From Orthonyx spaldingii (lineage: Eukaryota; Chordata; Aves; Passeriformes; Orthonychidae), in assembly GCA_013397795.1 (NCBI GenBank), contig VZTJ01000255.1, positions 1,733,930-1,797,929 of the forward strand: a stretch of 64,000 nucleotides of DNA. Direction: 5' to 3'. Each line of letters begins with the position of its first letter. The stretch's first letter is position 1. The position numbers and the translations under genes are program-made. The notes under the pieces were generated by a model. That model was not told the origin of the DNA. It saw only the letters and a program-made list of their open reading frames with translations, and searched no databases. Shown piece after piece: positions 12,601-22,900 of the stretch.

Positions 12601-15350
12601 AGAACAACCAAAAATGACTGAAAGGTAAAAGTGATCCATCAGTAAGTCCATCTCTCTTGACTTCATCTCTACAAAGTTGCAGGACAGTCATTTTTACTTG
12701 GCTCATAATCAATTCTTGCTAATGCTGTGTTCTCTGGTTCTGCCTAACACTGATGAGATAAGGAACAAAAGGGTCAATGCTCTCATTGTGTTTACTGGTA
12801 ACCAGTAATCAGGATAGACGACTCAATTCCCTGAATCCTAATGATACATGAGTTTGCTCAAGTATCCATTTAGACTGACATCAATTATGAACAAACAACA
12901 ACAAGAAGATGAGAAGAGGAAAACAATGTCAGTGGTAGAAAATGCGGACAGAATCAAATATAAATCTGTGCTGCTGCTGTATAAGGGCATTCCTAAGTTT
13001 CCTCTCTGGTCGACTGCTGTGCCATTCCCAGACCACAAATCACACAGCAAGCCTCACCTGCCTCCTCTCAAAAATTCTCCAGTTGGGCATCTATTACCAA
13101 AAAAAAGACTCTTATTTCACTGAGATTACATGTCCATCTGGACTCATATTCTGATTCCTGATCTTCTGAGTAGTAAAAGACAGCAAAAAACCTTAGTAGT
13201 ACCACACAGTAACACAAGTTAACAACAGACATTCCTATTCTCTCTTCTCTAAAGGGAATTTTCAATAGGTCAATCAGACTTTTGATGCTAGTTAACTATC
13301 AAAATTAATTTTTGATTTACCACTCAGCTACAGAACTAGCTGAGAAAGAACAAATACACACAACATATAATCAAAACTGGGTAGAAAAACCAAAAAGATT
13401 CAAAGAACGGTCACAAAAGCACTTTTTATTTTCCAGGTGCACAGTAGCTTTACAAATTTCTCTCTTAAGAGGTATGAAAGGATTAAAAGGAGATCTAGTG
13501 TGGCAGCCTATGGCACACATATATCACATGAGTTACAGTCTTGTTCTCTGATGTGTTTGGTGCTGTCTAGTGTTGAGAACAGGCTGCTGGTGTACATGAA
13601 CTCAGCTGGATATTCTGTGTTCTTCTCATGGGCTGTTTTGTTACATTAAATTCCCTGGAAAAATTCAGACTCCTAGTTCAAGAAAAATGCATCCCATGTG
13701 AATCTCTATCTAAGCTAAATACACATTCATTTTTTAATCATCCTACTTGCAGATGCTTTATGTGGAAAAAAAAAAATCCAACCTCTTGATTACTGATACT
13801 TAATATCAACATGGTCACATTGGTAAAATACCAAATTATAAAAAAAAAAAAAAAAAAACCAAAAAATTTTTCAGTCTCAGTTCTTCTGCTTGCTACAGTC
13901 TAAGAAAGATTCTTCATAAGAAAAATCTTGCACTTTTGATGCTTCTTTATACATGAAAAGAACAGCCTTGTGCCATCTCAGTGGTAGGAAGTGACAGGCA
14001 GAGCATGACATCACTCTTTATTTTTAACGGCCTTCTGCTGAATTTATTTTGCTTTCAGTAAATATTACAGCAGTGTTAATCACATTCAGGCTTTACGAAG
14101 ACAGAAGCCCTGTGCCGAGTTTGATCCCAGAAGCTGGCAGTTCTTAGCTTTTGAAGGAGAAACTTTGTTTCCAAATTTGGCAGGGTGGCTGATCTGCAGA
14201 CAGATCAATAAGAATATGTCTCAGAGAAATGCTAAAGTACCTATGAGAGGTCTACAACCACCAAAGGCATCCATGTGGATTTCTCCATTACAGCCACACC
14301 AGACAGACTCACTGCTTACAAAACTATCCAGTCCTGGGCTCAAGAAGACAGGTTTAGTCAGCAAGTAATTGACTACAGATATTTAATTAAACTTGTCACC
14401 AGTCTGACTTCAGCAGACTGTAACAGCTTCCACACTCCTATTACCACTATATCACTTATCTTCTTAATATCACTCACATGCAATGTCTAAAATAAGACAG
14501 GGTCAGTAAGCTTATTACCAGAGAAAAAAAACATGTTTCTATCCTCCTACAGACTGTGAGAGTCTTTAAAATAAGCAAGCGGAGAAACTGCATCTTCCTG
14601 ATTCCCAAAGAGAGCAGAGATCCAGCACATACCATGCTTATGTTGCCCTGTCTCTATTGTCTTTCTAAATCTATTTGATTTCTCTCTAAGGAAAACACTA
14701 TCATTCATTAATCCAGCATTAAAGAACGCTGTAGCTTTGACAACTATCACATCATAATTGTTATTACTAAATAATGCTACTAGTAGAAGACCAAGTTCTG
14801 AAACCCCAAGTTTTGCATGCCCACAATAATAAAAATACCCAGGCAGAAAAAAAGGTGTTTCCCACCTTAAAAAAAAAAAGCACAAGAAGAAGTCTAGTCT
14901 TTTCTCTGTCCTTCATTAACACTCCCACTCCAAGTCACTTCATTCAGGCAACTACTACCATACACTAACTAGTGGCCCACAAGGCACTAAGAGTCTGCAA
15001 ACAGCATATACACAATTTAAAATCATAAGGGAATTACTTATTGGCTAATTCACACAGCAGCTGGAATTAACAAATCATTAATCTTTGTTGGTAAGACAAC
15101 TTATCAGTCGTGGCTGAATAAAGTAGTCGACCATCAGGCTTTATCGCTTTTTGCATCAGGTAATAGTTCTTACTCTTGCTCTTCCTGCCTTCCTTTCTCG
15201 AAGGATTCTGTATCTTTTCACACTTTGCTTCTTGAACCTATGAACTGTTGATTCCATCTCAGCAATTTTGATTCTGTCTACAATTTTACCTTTCTTAACA
15301 TGCATGGCTCAAGGCCTTCTCAATATTTTCTCACAAGCACCTTTCACAAT
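6657..15350. other. Intergenic DNA upstream of NDUFAF4, no gene recognised
   Basis: AT-rich sequence without a supported gene. It contains a (GA)n run at 8358-8377, a short CAAC run near 11755-11771, and an A-run at about 13840-13858. Open frames here are short and mutually overlapping. In mammals KLHL32 starts divergently upstream of NDUFAF4, but no CpG island or kelch/BTB exon is visible here, so it probably begins beyond the left edge. Confidence 0.5.
8358..8377. repeat. (GA)n microsatellite
   Basis: About nine GA dinucleotides in a row in otherwise mixed sequence. Confidence 0.85.
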
Positions 15351-15518
15351 TTTTGCGAAGTCAGAAGAAAGGTTATTTGCTTGAGCTGAAAAAGAAAGTG
15401 TGCACCCTGACAGCATCGTTTAGCCTACAAATTCTCAACAGTACTGGGGAATTGTCCCTCGCTGCCATTTCGAGCCGCGCCTATCTCCGCCGACAAATAA
15501 GCGGCGACAGTCACGACA

Positions 15519-15524
15519 TGACGT
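15519..15524 (+). promoter_or_regulatory. CRE-like half site TGACGT
   Basis: TGACGT core at the upstream edge of the CpG island, about 350 bases before the NDUFAF4 start codon. CREB/ATF factors bind such cores. A six-base match is weak evidence and function is inferred. Confidence 0.3.
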
Positions 15525-15796
15525 CTCCGGAGGCTCATGCGCCAGCCGCCACGGCTGAAAAAGAAACACTGGGCCAGGCAGGGGCTTTGAGAGCATTCCT
15601 GACGGGACCCGCCCGATTCGGGGGCTCCTCTCACACACGGCAGCACCAACGCCGCAGCAGGCCACCGTCCGAGGAAGAGCCGAGGGCAAGGAGAAAGCAC
15701 CGCCGCGGCACCATGAAGTGAAAAGCGAACGGCCTTGTCCGCAGTTCTCGTTCGCTCGTTTGTTTATTTGTTTGCCGGCGGTACTCGGTTCATTTC

Positions 15797-15803
15797 CTTC
15801 CGG
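15797..15803 (-). promoter_or_regulatory. ETS/GABP (NRF-2) core CCGGAAG
   Basis: CTTCCGG on the + strand, that is CCGGAAG on the - strand, 72 bases upstream of the NDUFAF4 ATG. GABP (NRF-2) sites of this form are common in promoters of nuclear genes for respiratory-chain proteins. Its position beside an NRF-1 site raises plausibility; binding is inferred. Confidence 0.5.
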
Positions 15804-15849
15804 TGCCTTGGCCGGCGCGGCACACCCACCGTGCCCCGGGGCTGCCCCG

Positions 15850-15861
15850 TGCGCAGGCGCG
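15850..15861 (+). promoter_or_regulatory. NRF-1 binding site
   Basis: TGCGCAGGCGCG matches the NRF-1 consensus YGCGCANGCGCR at every position. It lies 14 bases upstream of the NDUFAF4 start codon, so it is in the core promoter or 5' UTR. NRF-1 drives many nuclear genes for oxidative phosphorylation, which fits the product's role in complex I assembly. Confidence 0.65.
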
Positions 15862-15874
15862 GCGGGCGGCGGCG

Positions 15875-16001
15875 ATGGGCGGGCGGGTGACCCGCGTGTT
15901 CCGGAATTTTAACGTGGAGAACCGGGCCCGCCGCGAGATCAGCAAGGAGAAGCCCACGCCCGCGCCGCGGCACCCCAGCGCCCGGCTGGACGCCATGGCC
16001 G
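15875..16001 (+). CDS. NDUFAF4: NDUFAF4 coding exon 1
   Basis: Encodes residues 1-42 plus the first base of codon 43. The donor is GCCG|gtgagc, a strong consensus. The family-typical RNFN.ENRA.REI block falls here. The next exon follows an 811-base GC-rich intron containing an N-run. Confidence 0.95.
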
Positions 16002-19000
16002 GTGAGCGCCGGCCTCTCCAGCCCGCGGGGCCACCCCGGCGGTGGGGGCGGCGGCTGCGGGCCNNNNNNNNNNNNNNNNNNNNGTGGGCTGCGGGCCCGG
16101 CGAGGGCCCGCGGCGCGGGCGGAGCAGAAGCAAGGGCAGGTGCCGGGTGTGGGCCGCGAGCGACGGTGGCGAGGCCGCGGCGGCCCCGGCGCGGGCCGGT
16201 GACATTGAGAGCGGGGCTGGGCGCGCGGGGCATGCCGGGAGCCGCGGCGGCGGCGGCGGGACGATGCCCGGGGCCGGGGGCTGGCACCGTCACAGCGGGC
16301 AGCGACGGGAGGGAGGCTGATGGCGGGGGCCTGGCGGGGGTGAGCGATGAGGGCGGATGCTGGAGCGGGTGACGAAGGCTGTTGCTGGGACGGTCACAGG
16401 GGCGGCCCCGGGGCGGTCGGTGGAGGTGGATGATGGGGACAGGAGCTGGGGGCAGTTGATGGGCGGGTCAGGGGCTGGTTGCTGGGAAAGTTGATGGAGG
16501 CGGTGGAATCGGTGGTAGCTGGGGCAGTGGCAGGCAGCGGTTGCTGAGGCAGTGCTGCAGAGCGGTACCGAGCGTGTGCTGCCCGCCGTGCTGGGACAGG
16601 TGAGCGGCCCTACCCCACCGTGTGAAGCGGTGTTGTTAAGGTCAGGGCTGTGGTAGGAAGGACACCTTCCCAGGAAAGCCCGTGCATTTGTGGGAGCCAT
16701 GCCGTGCTTCTGGGAAGGTGATGAGATGGCAGAACTAAAAAAGGAAATTATTTGACTCTGATCAATCTTTTCTTTTTTTTTGTCTCCCTTCCTTTCTTCT
16801 CGCTGCCTTTAGATAGCCCAGAGATAAAAGAAGATGTTCTCAGAAAGGACGATAGGTTCCTCAACTTGCTAAAAGACGTTTATGTGGAGTCCAGAGATCC
16901 ACCAGTGCGGGTGAGTGTGTCTCTCAGTACGAGCCATATCAGCATCTGCTTTGTGGTCTTCAAACTCAGCACAAAGTCTGTGTCAAGAAAAATGCTCTTA
17001 GTGCATAAAAGCTACCTTTTTTCAGTAGATAAAAGTGGTGTTTTTATTACCCTTTATACATCAATAGCACTGGCTGTGTCTGACCCCGGGTTTTGACCGT
17101 GTGATTATAGAAGCTTGTAAATGCTGACACAGTCTTCCTTTTTAACATTGAGTTGATATTATATTGTTTTTCACCTAAATTCCCATTTGTGCTTCCTATG
17201 AGGCAGGATAGTTCTCCAGCCTTTCGCAAAGGTAAAGCAGTTCACCACAGATCATTTGTGGAGTTGTTAGAAGAGACTGGGACTGCTGGGGAAGCAGGGA
17301 TATGGTAGAAGACAAAGATGTTTAAATGTTAATGGAGTCTTTAACTACTGATGTTTATGTTATACAGTGCAGAGACTTTTTTTAATTCAGCTCATGAAGT
17401 GCCTTAGGTTTTTTCCTACATAATCTTGTGGGTTGTGTGGTCATAATTTCCTTATTGCCAGTGGCTGTGATCTTTGACTTGAAAGGCAAAGCATACTCCT
17501 TTGTAAAATGGAGGCTGGGGTTCAGTGTCCTCTTTGTCATCATACTGTGCTATGGCTTGTGTGTTTTACCTGTTGCCTTATTGGATCACTTTATTCCAGC
17601 TGCTTTATTCAGCAATAAAATTTTTATAGTCATCTAGCAAAATCCCTAAGTCTCTCTAATTTGCCCCTACATGGTATTCAAGTCTAACAATATTTAAAAT
17701 GCAAATAGATTTCTTCAGTTTCTCCCTGAAATTTTCAAGTAATCTCTATCCTTAATTTCCATCACAGAGGTTAAGACTCTGTCTTGAAGTGCTGAAGGTC
17801 TAATTTCAGTATCTTTCAATATTCATGTATAAGATGTCAAGAGAGATTTGAGAAAAAGCCAAAAGTGGAACAAATCTTTGCTTGATTCCATGCCTACTCT
17901 GAGGTTGCTGCCACATAAGACTTGCCCTTGCGGTGTGTCTGCTTGCAGTTGTTAGAGCACAATTGAAGCATAATCACAGAGACTTGTGGGCAAAACAATA
18001 CAAAATCTTTCTCCCATTCCTGATGTTATCCCTGACGACCTTGTGCATTGTGTACATGATGTGTACACACCTCTGTGTATGTTTGGGAGGTCTGCCTGTG
18101 GTAAGTGCAAAAGCGCCGGCTCAGGAGTCCTGAAGTGGCAGATTCCCAGAGACACATGATCTAATTAAGAGTTATGTGAAAAATCATTTATTATTGAGCA
18201 CAGTTTTAGCACAAAGTAGAAGGAAGACATGGAGTACAGACCAGACATCCCTTGTAGTTCAGAAACAGACACAAAGGTGCTGTAGCATCCACATCAGTTT
18301 TCTCAGCATGTGAGTTAATACAGTGTCTGTGATAATCAGTGGCTGTGGGCTCTGATTACTATATAAGTACTTCTAAGTTTAAGAAAGGTTTAATTGTGTC
18401 CTTTTTTTCAGTGTCATTCACTGGTTAAATCTTAATAAAAGGAAATATGAGGAAGTCAAAGCTGATTTGGAAATTATTTGGAAATATGGAGGGACCTTGG
18501 AAAAGAGACTTTGTGTGTCTGTCTACAAGTTGCAGTAGTCATGGCAATTAAACTCCATATGATGCTGCAAAGTAGCAGGAAAGCTTGTTCTCTAGACAGA
18601 TCAAAAGAAGGAATTCCTTTTAGCAGCAAAACTAAAATTTGAAAACAAAAGGAAGGGGAGAAAGACTACATGAAAAAGTTTTCCAGTGGTATCAGAAGGA
18701 TATCAATTTGTTGTGTGATATTTTTGTCCCTTTCAGTGAATCAGTACCAAATATTGGTTATCTGCATTTACATTTGGCTACCAGAATCTGTAATTTGCCT
18801 TGTATGAAGGGCCACCAAACCAATACAACACTTAAGAGTGCAATAAGTATAAGCTTTTCAGCATTTGGTTGGGAGTTGACACTGTATATAGAATGGCTGT
18901 GGAAGAAACAAGGCTGGCTAAGCTTTTTAATAAAAATAAATCAGGGGGAAAGCTAACAGGAAATGCCCTATTTAGGACAGCAGCTTAGCTGCTACAGTAT

Positions 19001-19369
19001 GCATAGTAATCAGAACTTCTGTTGAGCTCTTTTTGTTTTCTTTCCCTCAATTAGGTAAAAGATGGAGGTAGTGAACATCTTCCGTCTAAACAGAAGGAAA
19101 AGAGACTTACAAAATTAGGCCACTTGGAAGGTCTAGATGTTAAGAAAGTTCCCAAAGGCAAAATTTCCATTGTGGAGGCTCTGACACTTCTTAATAATCA
19201 TAAACTTCAACCTCAAATATGGACTGCAGAGAAAATAGCAGCAGAATACAGTCTGGAACTGAAGGAGGTCAACTCTCTTCTGGAATTCTTCATTCCTTTC
19301 ACTGTGCAGGAATTTCCTAAAGAAACCAAAAAAGCCATAACAAGCCATAAACCAAAAAAGTTAACATAA
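15875..19369 (+). CDS. NDUFAF4: NDUFAF4, complex I assembly factor 4 (three exons)
   Basis: Exons 15875-16001, 16813-16910 and 19055-19369 join to a 179-residue protein; the human protein has 175. NDUFAF4 (C6orf66/HRPAP20) is a mitochondrial factor that works with NDUFAF3 on early intermediates of respiratory complex I. Conserved blocks are the N-terminus (RNFNVENRARREISKEKP), the middle (LLKDVYVESRDP) and the highly conserved PKGKISIVEALTLLNNHKL segment near residues 110-128, followed by WTAEKIAAEY. All introns follow GT-AG, with phases 1 and 0. The start is the ATG at 15875 because the next residues match the family; an in-frame ATG at 15803 would add 24 unrelated residues. Leu62 corresponds to human Leu65, whose change to Pro causes complex I deficiency. 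The C-terminal tail is a few residues longer and lysine-rich. Gly2 follows the initiator Met, so N-myristoylation is possible but unproven. Confidence 0.97.
16064..16083. other. Assembly gap (20 N) in NDUFAF4 intron 1
   Basis: A run of 20 N within extremely GC-rich sequence. The length is probably nominal. It lies 62 bases after the exon 1 donor, so it does not affect the coding sequence. Confidence 0.95.
16813..16910 (+). CDS. NDUFAF4: NDUFAF4 coding exon 2
   Basis: 98 bases, codons 43-75, entered in phase 1 and left in phase 0. The acceptor follows a T-rich tract ending in CCTTTAG and the donor is GCGG|gtgagt. It encodes the KDDRFLNLLKDVYVESRDP block, including the leucine equivalent to human Leu65. 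Compared with human, a few residues are missing near the exon 1/2 junction. Confidence 0.95.
19055..19369 (+). CDS. NDUFAF4: NDUFAF4 coding exon 3 (terminal)
   Basis: Starts after TCAATTAG and runs 104 codons to the TAA at 19367-19369. The first 33 codons after the junction are poorly conserved and charged. After them comes the diagnostic VPKGKISIVEALTLLNNHKL block and then WTAEKIAAEYSLELKEVNSLLEF (split here: WTAEKIAAEY, then SLELKEVNSLLEF). The tail ends in a lysine-rich stretch. Intron 2 before it is 2,144 bases and holds no other recognisable feature. Confidence 0.96.
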   Translation, partial: VKDGGSEHLPSKQKEKRLTKLGHLEGLDVKKVPKGKISIVEALTLLNNHKLQPQIWTAEKIAAEYSLELKEVNSLLEFFIPFTVQEFPKETKKAITSHKPKKLT

Positions 19370-19883
19370 AAATACTTGCCAAAACCTTGTATGATCTCAC
19401 TTGTGTCTTCATTTTACTCTCAAGTATATTCCATATCTGAAAATGCAGAGTTGATAACGTGTCATCCAGCAAGGCTGCTTCCTTATGCCAGTGAGATGTA
19501 TTCAACCAATTCCATTCTGTATTGGATGGCTTCAGTGAAATGCAGCAATTACAGTTTGTAAACCAGAATATGACTAATACGTGGTATGAGAGCATGTCAC
19601 ACAGTTCTGATTATCCCATTCAAATGTTATGAGTTCAGTTAAAGCATTTTACCTTAACAGATTGCCTTTCTCAGCAGAGACTTCCTGGCCTGCAGCTAAA
19701 CAGGTGCTCTGTGGGTGTTGGCTCTATAATTACATCGCACTGTTCTTTCAAGGACTTGCTGTCAGGGTGTGTGTATATAACAAACACCTGCATTTCTTTT
19801 GTGTAAGCATGGAATAGTATTTATACTTTGTAAAGAAGGTTAACCACAAGAGCATTTGGGAAATTCAGCTGTGTCAAGCATAA

Positions 19884-19889
19884 AATAAA
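19884..19889 (+). terminator. NDUFAF4: Probable NDUFAF4 polyadenylation signal AATAAA
   Basis: First canonical AATAAA downstream of the NDUFAF4 stop codon, giving a 3' UTR of roughly 540 bases. A T/G-containing stretch follows. Later sites could also be used. Confidence 0.55.
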
Positions 19890-19909
19890 AAGAAGGTGAA
19901 TAGCAAGAA

Positions 19910-22900
19910 GGCCTCTTTCTGGTGCTGGAACAATAATGGCTCATATGTAACTCCTCTTCTACTCTATTCTGATTTAGCTTAAATACCTGCATCTCTCCAG
20001 GTGCTGTTAGTCAGGGCATTTGTAGAGCAATGATCTTTTGGCATAAGTCTCTTGCAGCAGCCCATGGCATCTGCTGTATGAGAAACAATGCTTCATATTA
20101 ATAGGTAGCAAGGAAATGCAACTGGATCTACTAATTGGACCCACTAGTAGGACTTCGGTGAATGTTTGCCCATCCTGTTAAAACAATCCTTTTTCCCTGT
20201 GGAGGCTTTGTCTGATCCAAATGTGGGCTAGATCAGGTCATGCTCACTCACAGCAAGTTACCCACATGCTACATTCAGACAGATGACACAAGGGTGGCAC
20301 AAACTGTGAAGTAGTAGTGGATTGTAACCATGATACTGTTACTATTCACGTCTGTGTAGGTGAGAAGTTTTGAATTGATGATTAATCCTGTAGTGAAATG
20401 TGGTCAGATAAGCTGGGGAGATGGGGCAGCAGATAATCAGAATTGATATTTATAAATGCGTTATGGTAGCCTTCCTTCAAAAAACAAACCCAAAATCTTT
20501 AATTTTATGCCCATCACCAAAGAAGGTGAATTTATTTAAAAGGTGTAAGTTAGTAGCAGGCTCACAATGTAACTTTCTTTTCAAGAACTTTTCTGCCACA
20601 TCTTTGATTTGGAGTCTGGTAAATATCTTACCAAGAAGATGATCGGCTTTGTTATTTCACAGCAAGATTCCTTCAACTTCTCTGAGTTGGAACATGTATC
20701 TCCAGTACAGTTTGCCACAGTGTATTGCCAGGGTATGCTTGATTCATTTCTGAAGTACATAACGCTGTACCATAGTGGAAGATGACACTATGTGCATTGT
20801 ATAAAAATTCAAAATTGTTAGTCTTTGGATGTGTGGCTTGTCATTTGTCATCTAATACAACGGGGTACAGAGCTGCACTCTCAAACTAATGCACCTGAGT
20901 TATGTACCACATTAAGGTTTCTTTGCTTTGCACAAAACACTCTGTTTCACAGAATGTTGTAACAGAAATACTTAATTGAGTACTGTTCATCCTAATGTAA
21001 TATTTAAGGTAATATTCAAAAAACAATTGTGAAATGCATTTGGTACAGATAACTGTTGATATATTAAAGATGCTGCAATTTAATTTTAATTATGGATTGA
21101 AGCTGATTAAAAACACACTACAACCAGCACCACACAACAGTTTAACCATGCCCCTTTGACCACCATGATACGTATTTTGGCATCTTTTCTCTGCCTTCAT
21201 GAAAAGTCTTGTGATGTGGCTGCACCATGACAGTGCCCGTTATGTGTACATTATGGTACACATCTGTACATGTGTACTTTATGGTACACTACTGTGTTGC
21301 TTACACCCTCCAGCAGGTATGTATTTTGGGATGTTTGGTGCTCATCATGTTCAGTGCCCCAGCCATACCTTCAGGACAATCCCTATCCACAAATGTGATG
21401 ATTGCAAAGCTGTTCCTTGTTTCTGTGGAGCCAGGATCTCTTCCTCAGAATATATTATCCACAGTGAGGAAGCAGATGTCCCACAGCAGAGTTGGTGTAG
21501 GGATCCATCTTCCTGGAGGCAGGTGAACTTGTGGCCCAGAAGGCTTCTCTGGAGCAGAGGTTCTCTGGCAAGCTGTGTTCACTCCAGGGAAATGAGACAC
21601 AATGCAGTTTGTCAGTACAGATTCTTCTGCCAGTCACCTGCCCCACCTGCTGGGCAGTGTCAAACCAGCATTACAAAGGTATTGCCGGTGGTACAGGAGC
21701 ATGTAAACATTTGTACCATTATGTCTCCAAACTGAGGTCTGAATGTTTAGTTTTCACTGTATCTGCTGACGTGGAGCATGTTAGTTGCCCAAAGCTCACA
21801 AGAGCCAGGAGCATGGATCTTTCCTCTTTACTCTGTTGGGAAGGCCTGTCCCTCATCAAGCGCTCCAACGCTACCATCTTGTCCTGTGTAGGATACTGAC
21901 CACAGCATGTGTGTGTGCCTAACAGTGTTCCAGTATGTGTTTGTGAGTAATGCTGTCTTTAGGGCTGATGTTTGGAACAAGACTATTCTCACTGTTCCAT
22001 CTTTTCTAGAACTCCTGATTTTCGTTCTTCCAGTTTCAAAGCTCATTCTACTCATCAGTTACCCTGCCTGATTACTAGTTTCTAATTAAAAGGATAATGG
22101 TATTTTCTTTATACTTGAAACGTGGTTTTGTCTATGTCCCTTTACATTTATATCCCTTTCCTGTTTGGCTGTCAGCTTAAGGAAAAGGTATTCTTCAAGC
22201 AACTGTTTTGATGAGGTAATTATGGGGAATTTGTGGGAACCTGCAGTTCAGTTTTCTGGTACGGCTCTGTGAAGAATTTTTCATGTCTCATTGTCATGCA
22301 TATGGTGCACCAAATTTAGCTCAGGTGGTTTTGGTCACCATATAGAAACATTACATGTGGTAGGGAACAACCTGTCTCACTCAGACTGCTTTGTTCTTGT
22401 GGAATTAATGTACAATGTGTAGCAAGTGTTAGTTTGTGAGCCTGTAAGGGATTTGTTTTATTTCTAGTGTGGCACACGGTTGATGAACTTATATGTGACA
22501 TTATTATACTAGTCCTTCAAAAGTCACTGAATAAATGCCAGGCCAACTTGGGCACTGATAAAGAGTGAATACACAGGAGCAGGCTGAGCCTCATTTGAGA
22601 ACGAGGGTTACATTCCTGGTGAGAGATAAAATTGAGTTTCTTCAGGGGAGTTCCAGCAGGTATACTGGAATTCCTGGTTTGAATTTTTTTAAAAAAAAAT
22701 TCTTTAGGGGGAGTCTGGTAGCTAACTTACCCAGGTTTCCTTGGACATAATCCTGTTCCTCTAACCTTGTTTTATCATTAAGTCTATTCCCAGCCTTCTG
22801 CAGCCAGTCTTTGCCGCTATGAAAACCATGCAGTTGCATTCTTGCTCTGTTTTGCTCACATGCAAGTGTTGGTTGTATCAGAATACAGTAACAACTTTCA

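Larger units (their letters stand above)
15465..16590. promoter_or_regulatory. NDUFAF4: CpG island promoter of NDUFAF4
   Basis: CpG dinucleotides and GC content rise abruptly from AT-rich flanks near 15465 and fall again near 16590. The island covers the upstream region, exon 1 and most of intron 1 of NDUFAF4. No TATA box is seen at a fitting distance, as expected for a housekeeping mitochondrial gene. It contains a CRE-like core, an ETS core and an NRF-1 type site, listed separately. A 20-base N-run lies inside it, so its internal sequence is incomplete. Confidence 0.85.

Noticed and set aside
15790..16372. Open frames on both strands across the NDUFAF4 CpG island
   Set aside because: Shadows of GC-rich sequence crossing an N-run; the plus-strand one simply reads exon 1 of NDUFAF4 into intron 1.
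21199..21735. 178-codon plus-strand frame
   Set aside because: No recognisable domain, no splice or promoter context, overlapping open frames, and a locally higher GC content that lengthens chance frames.
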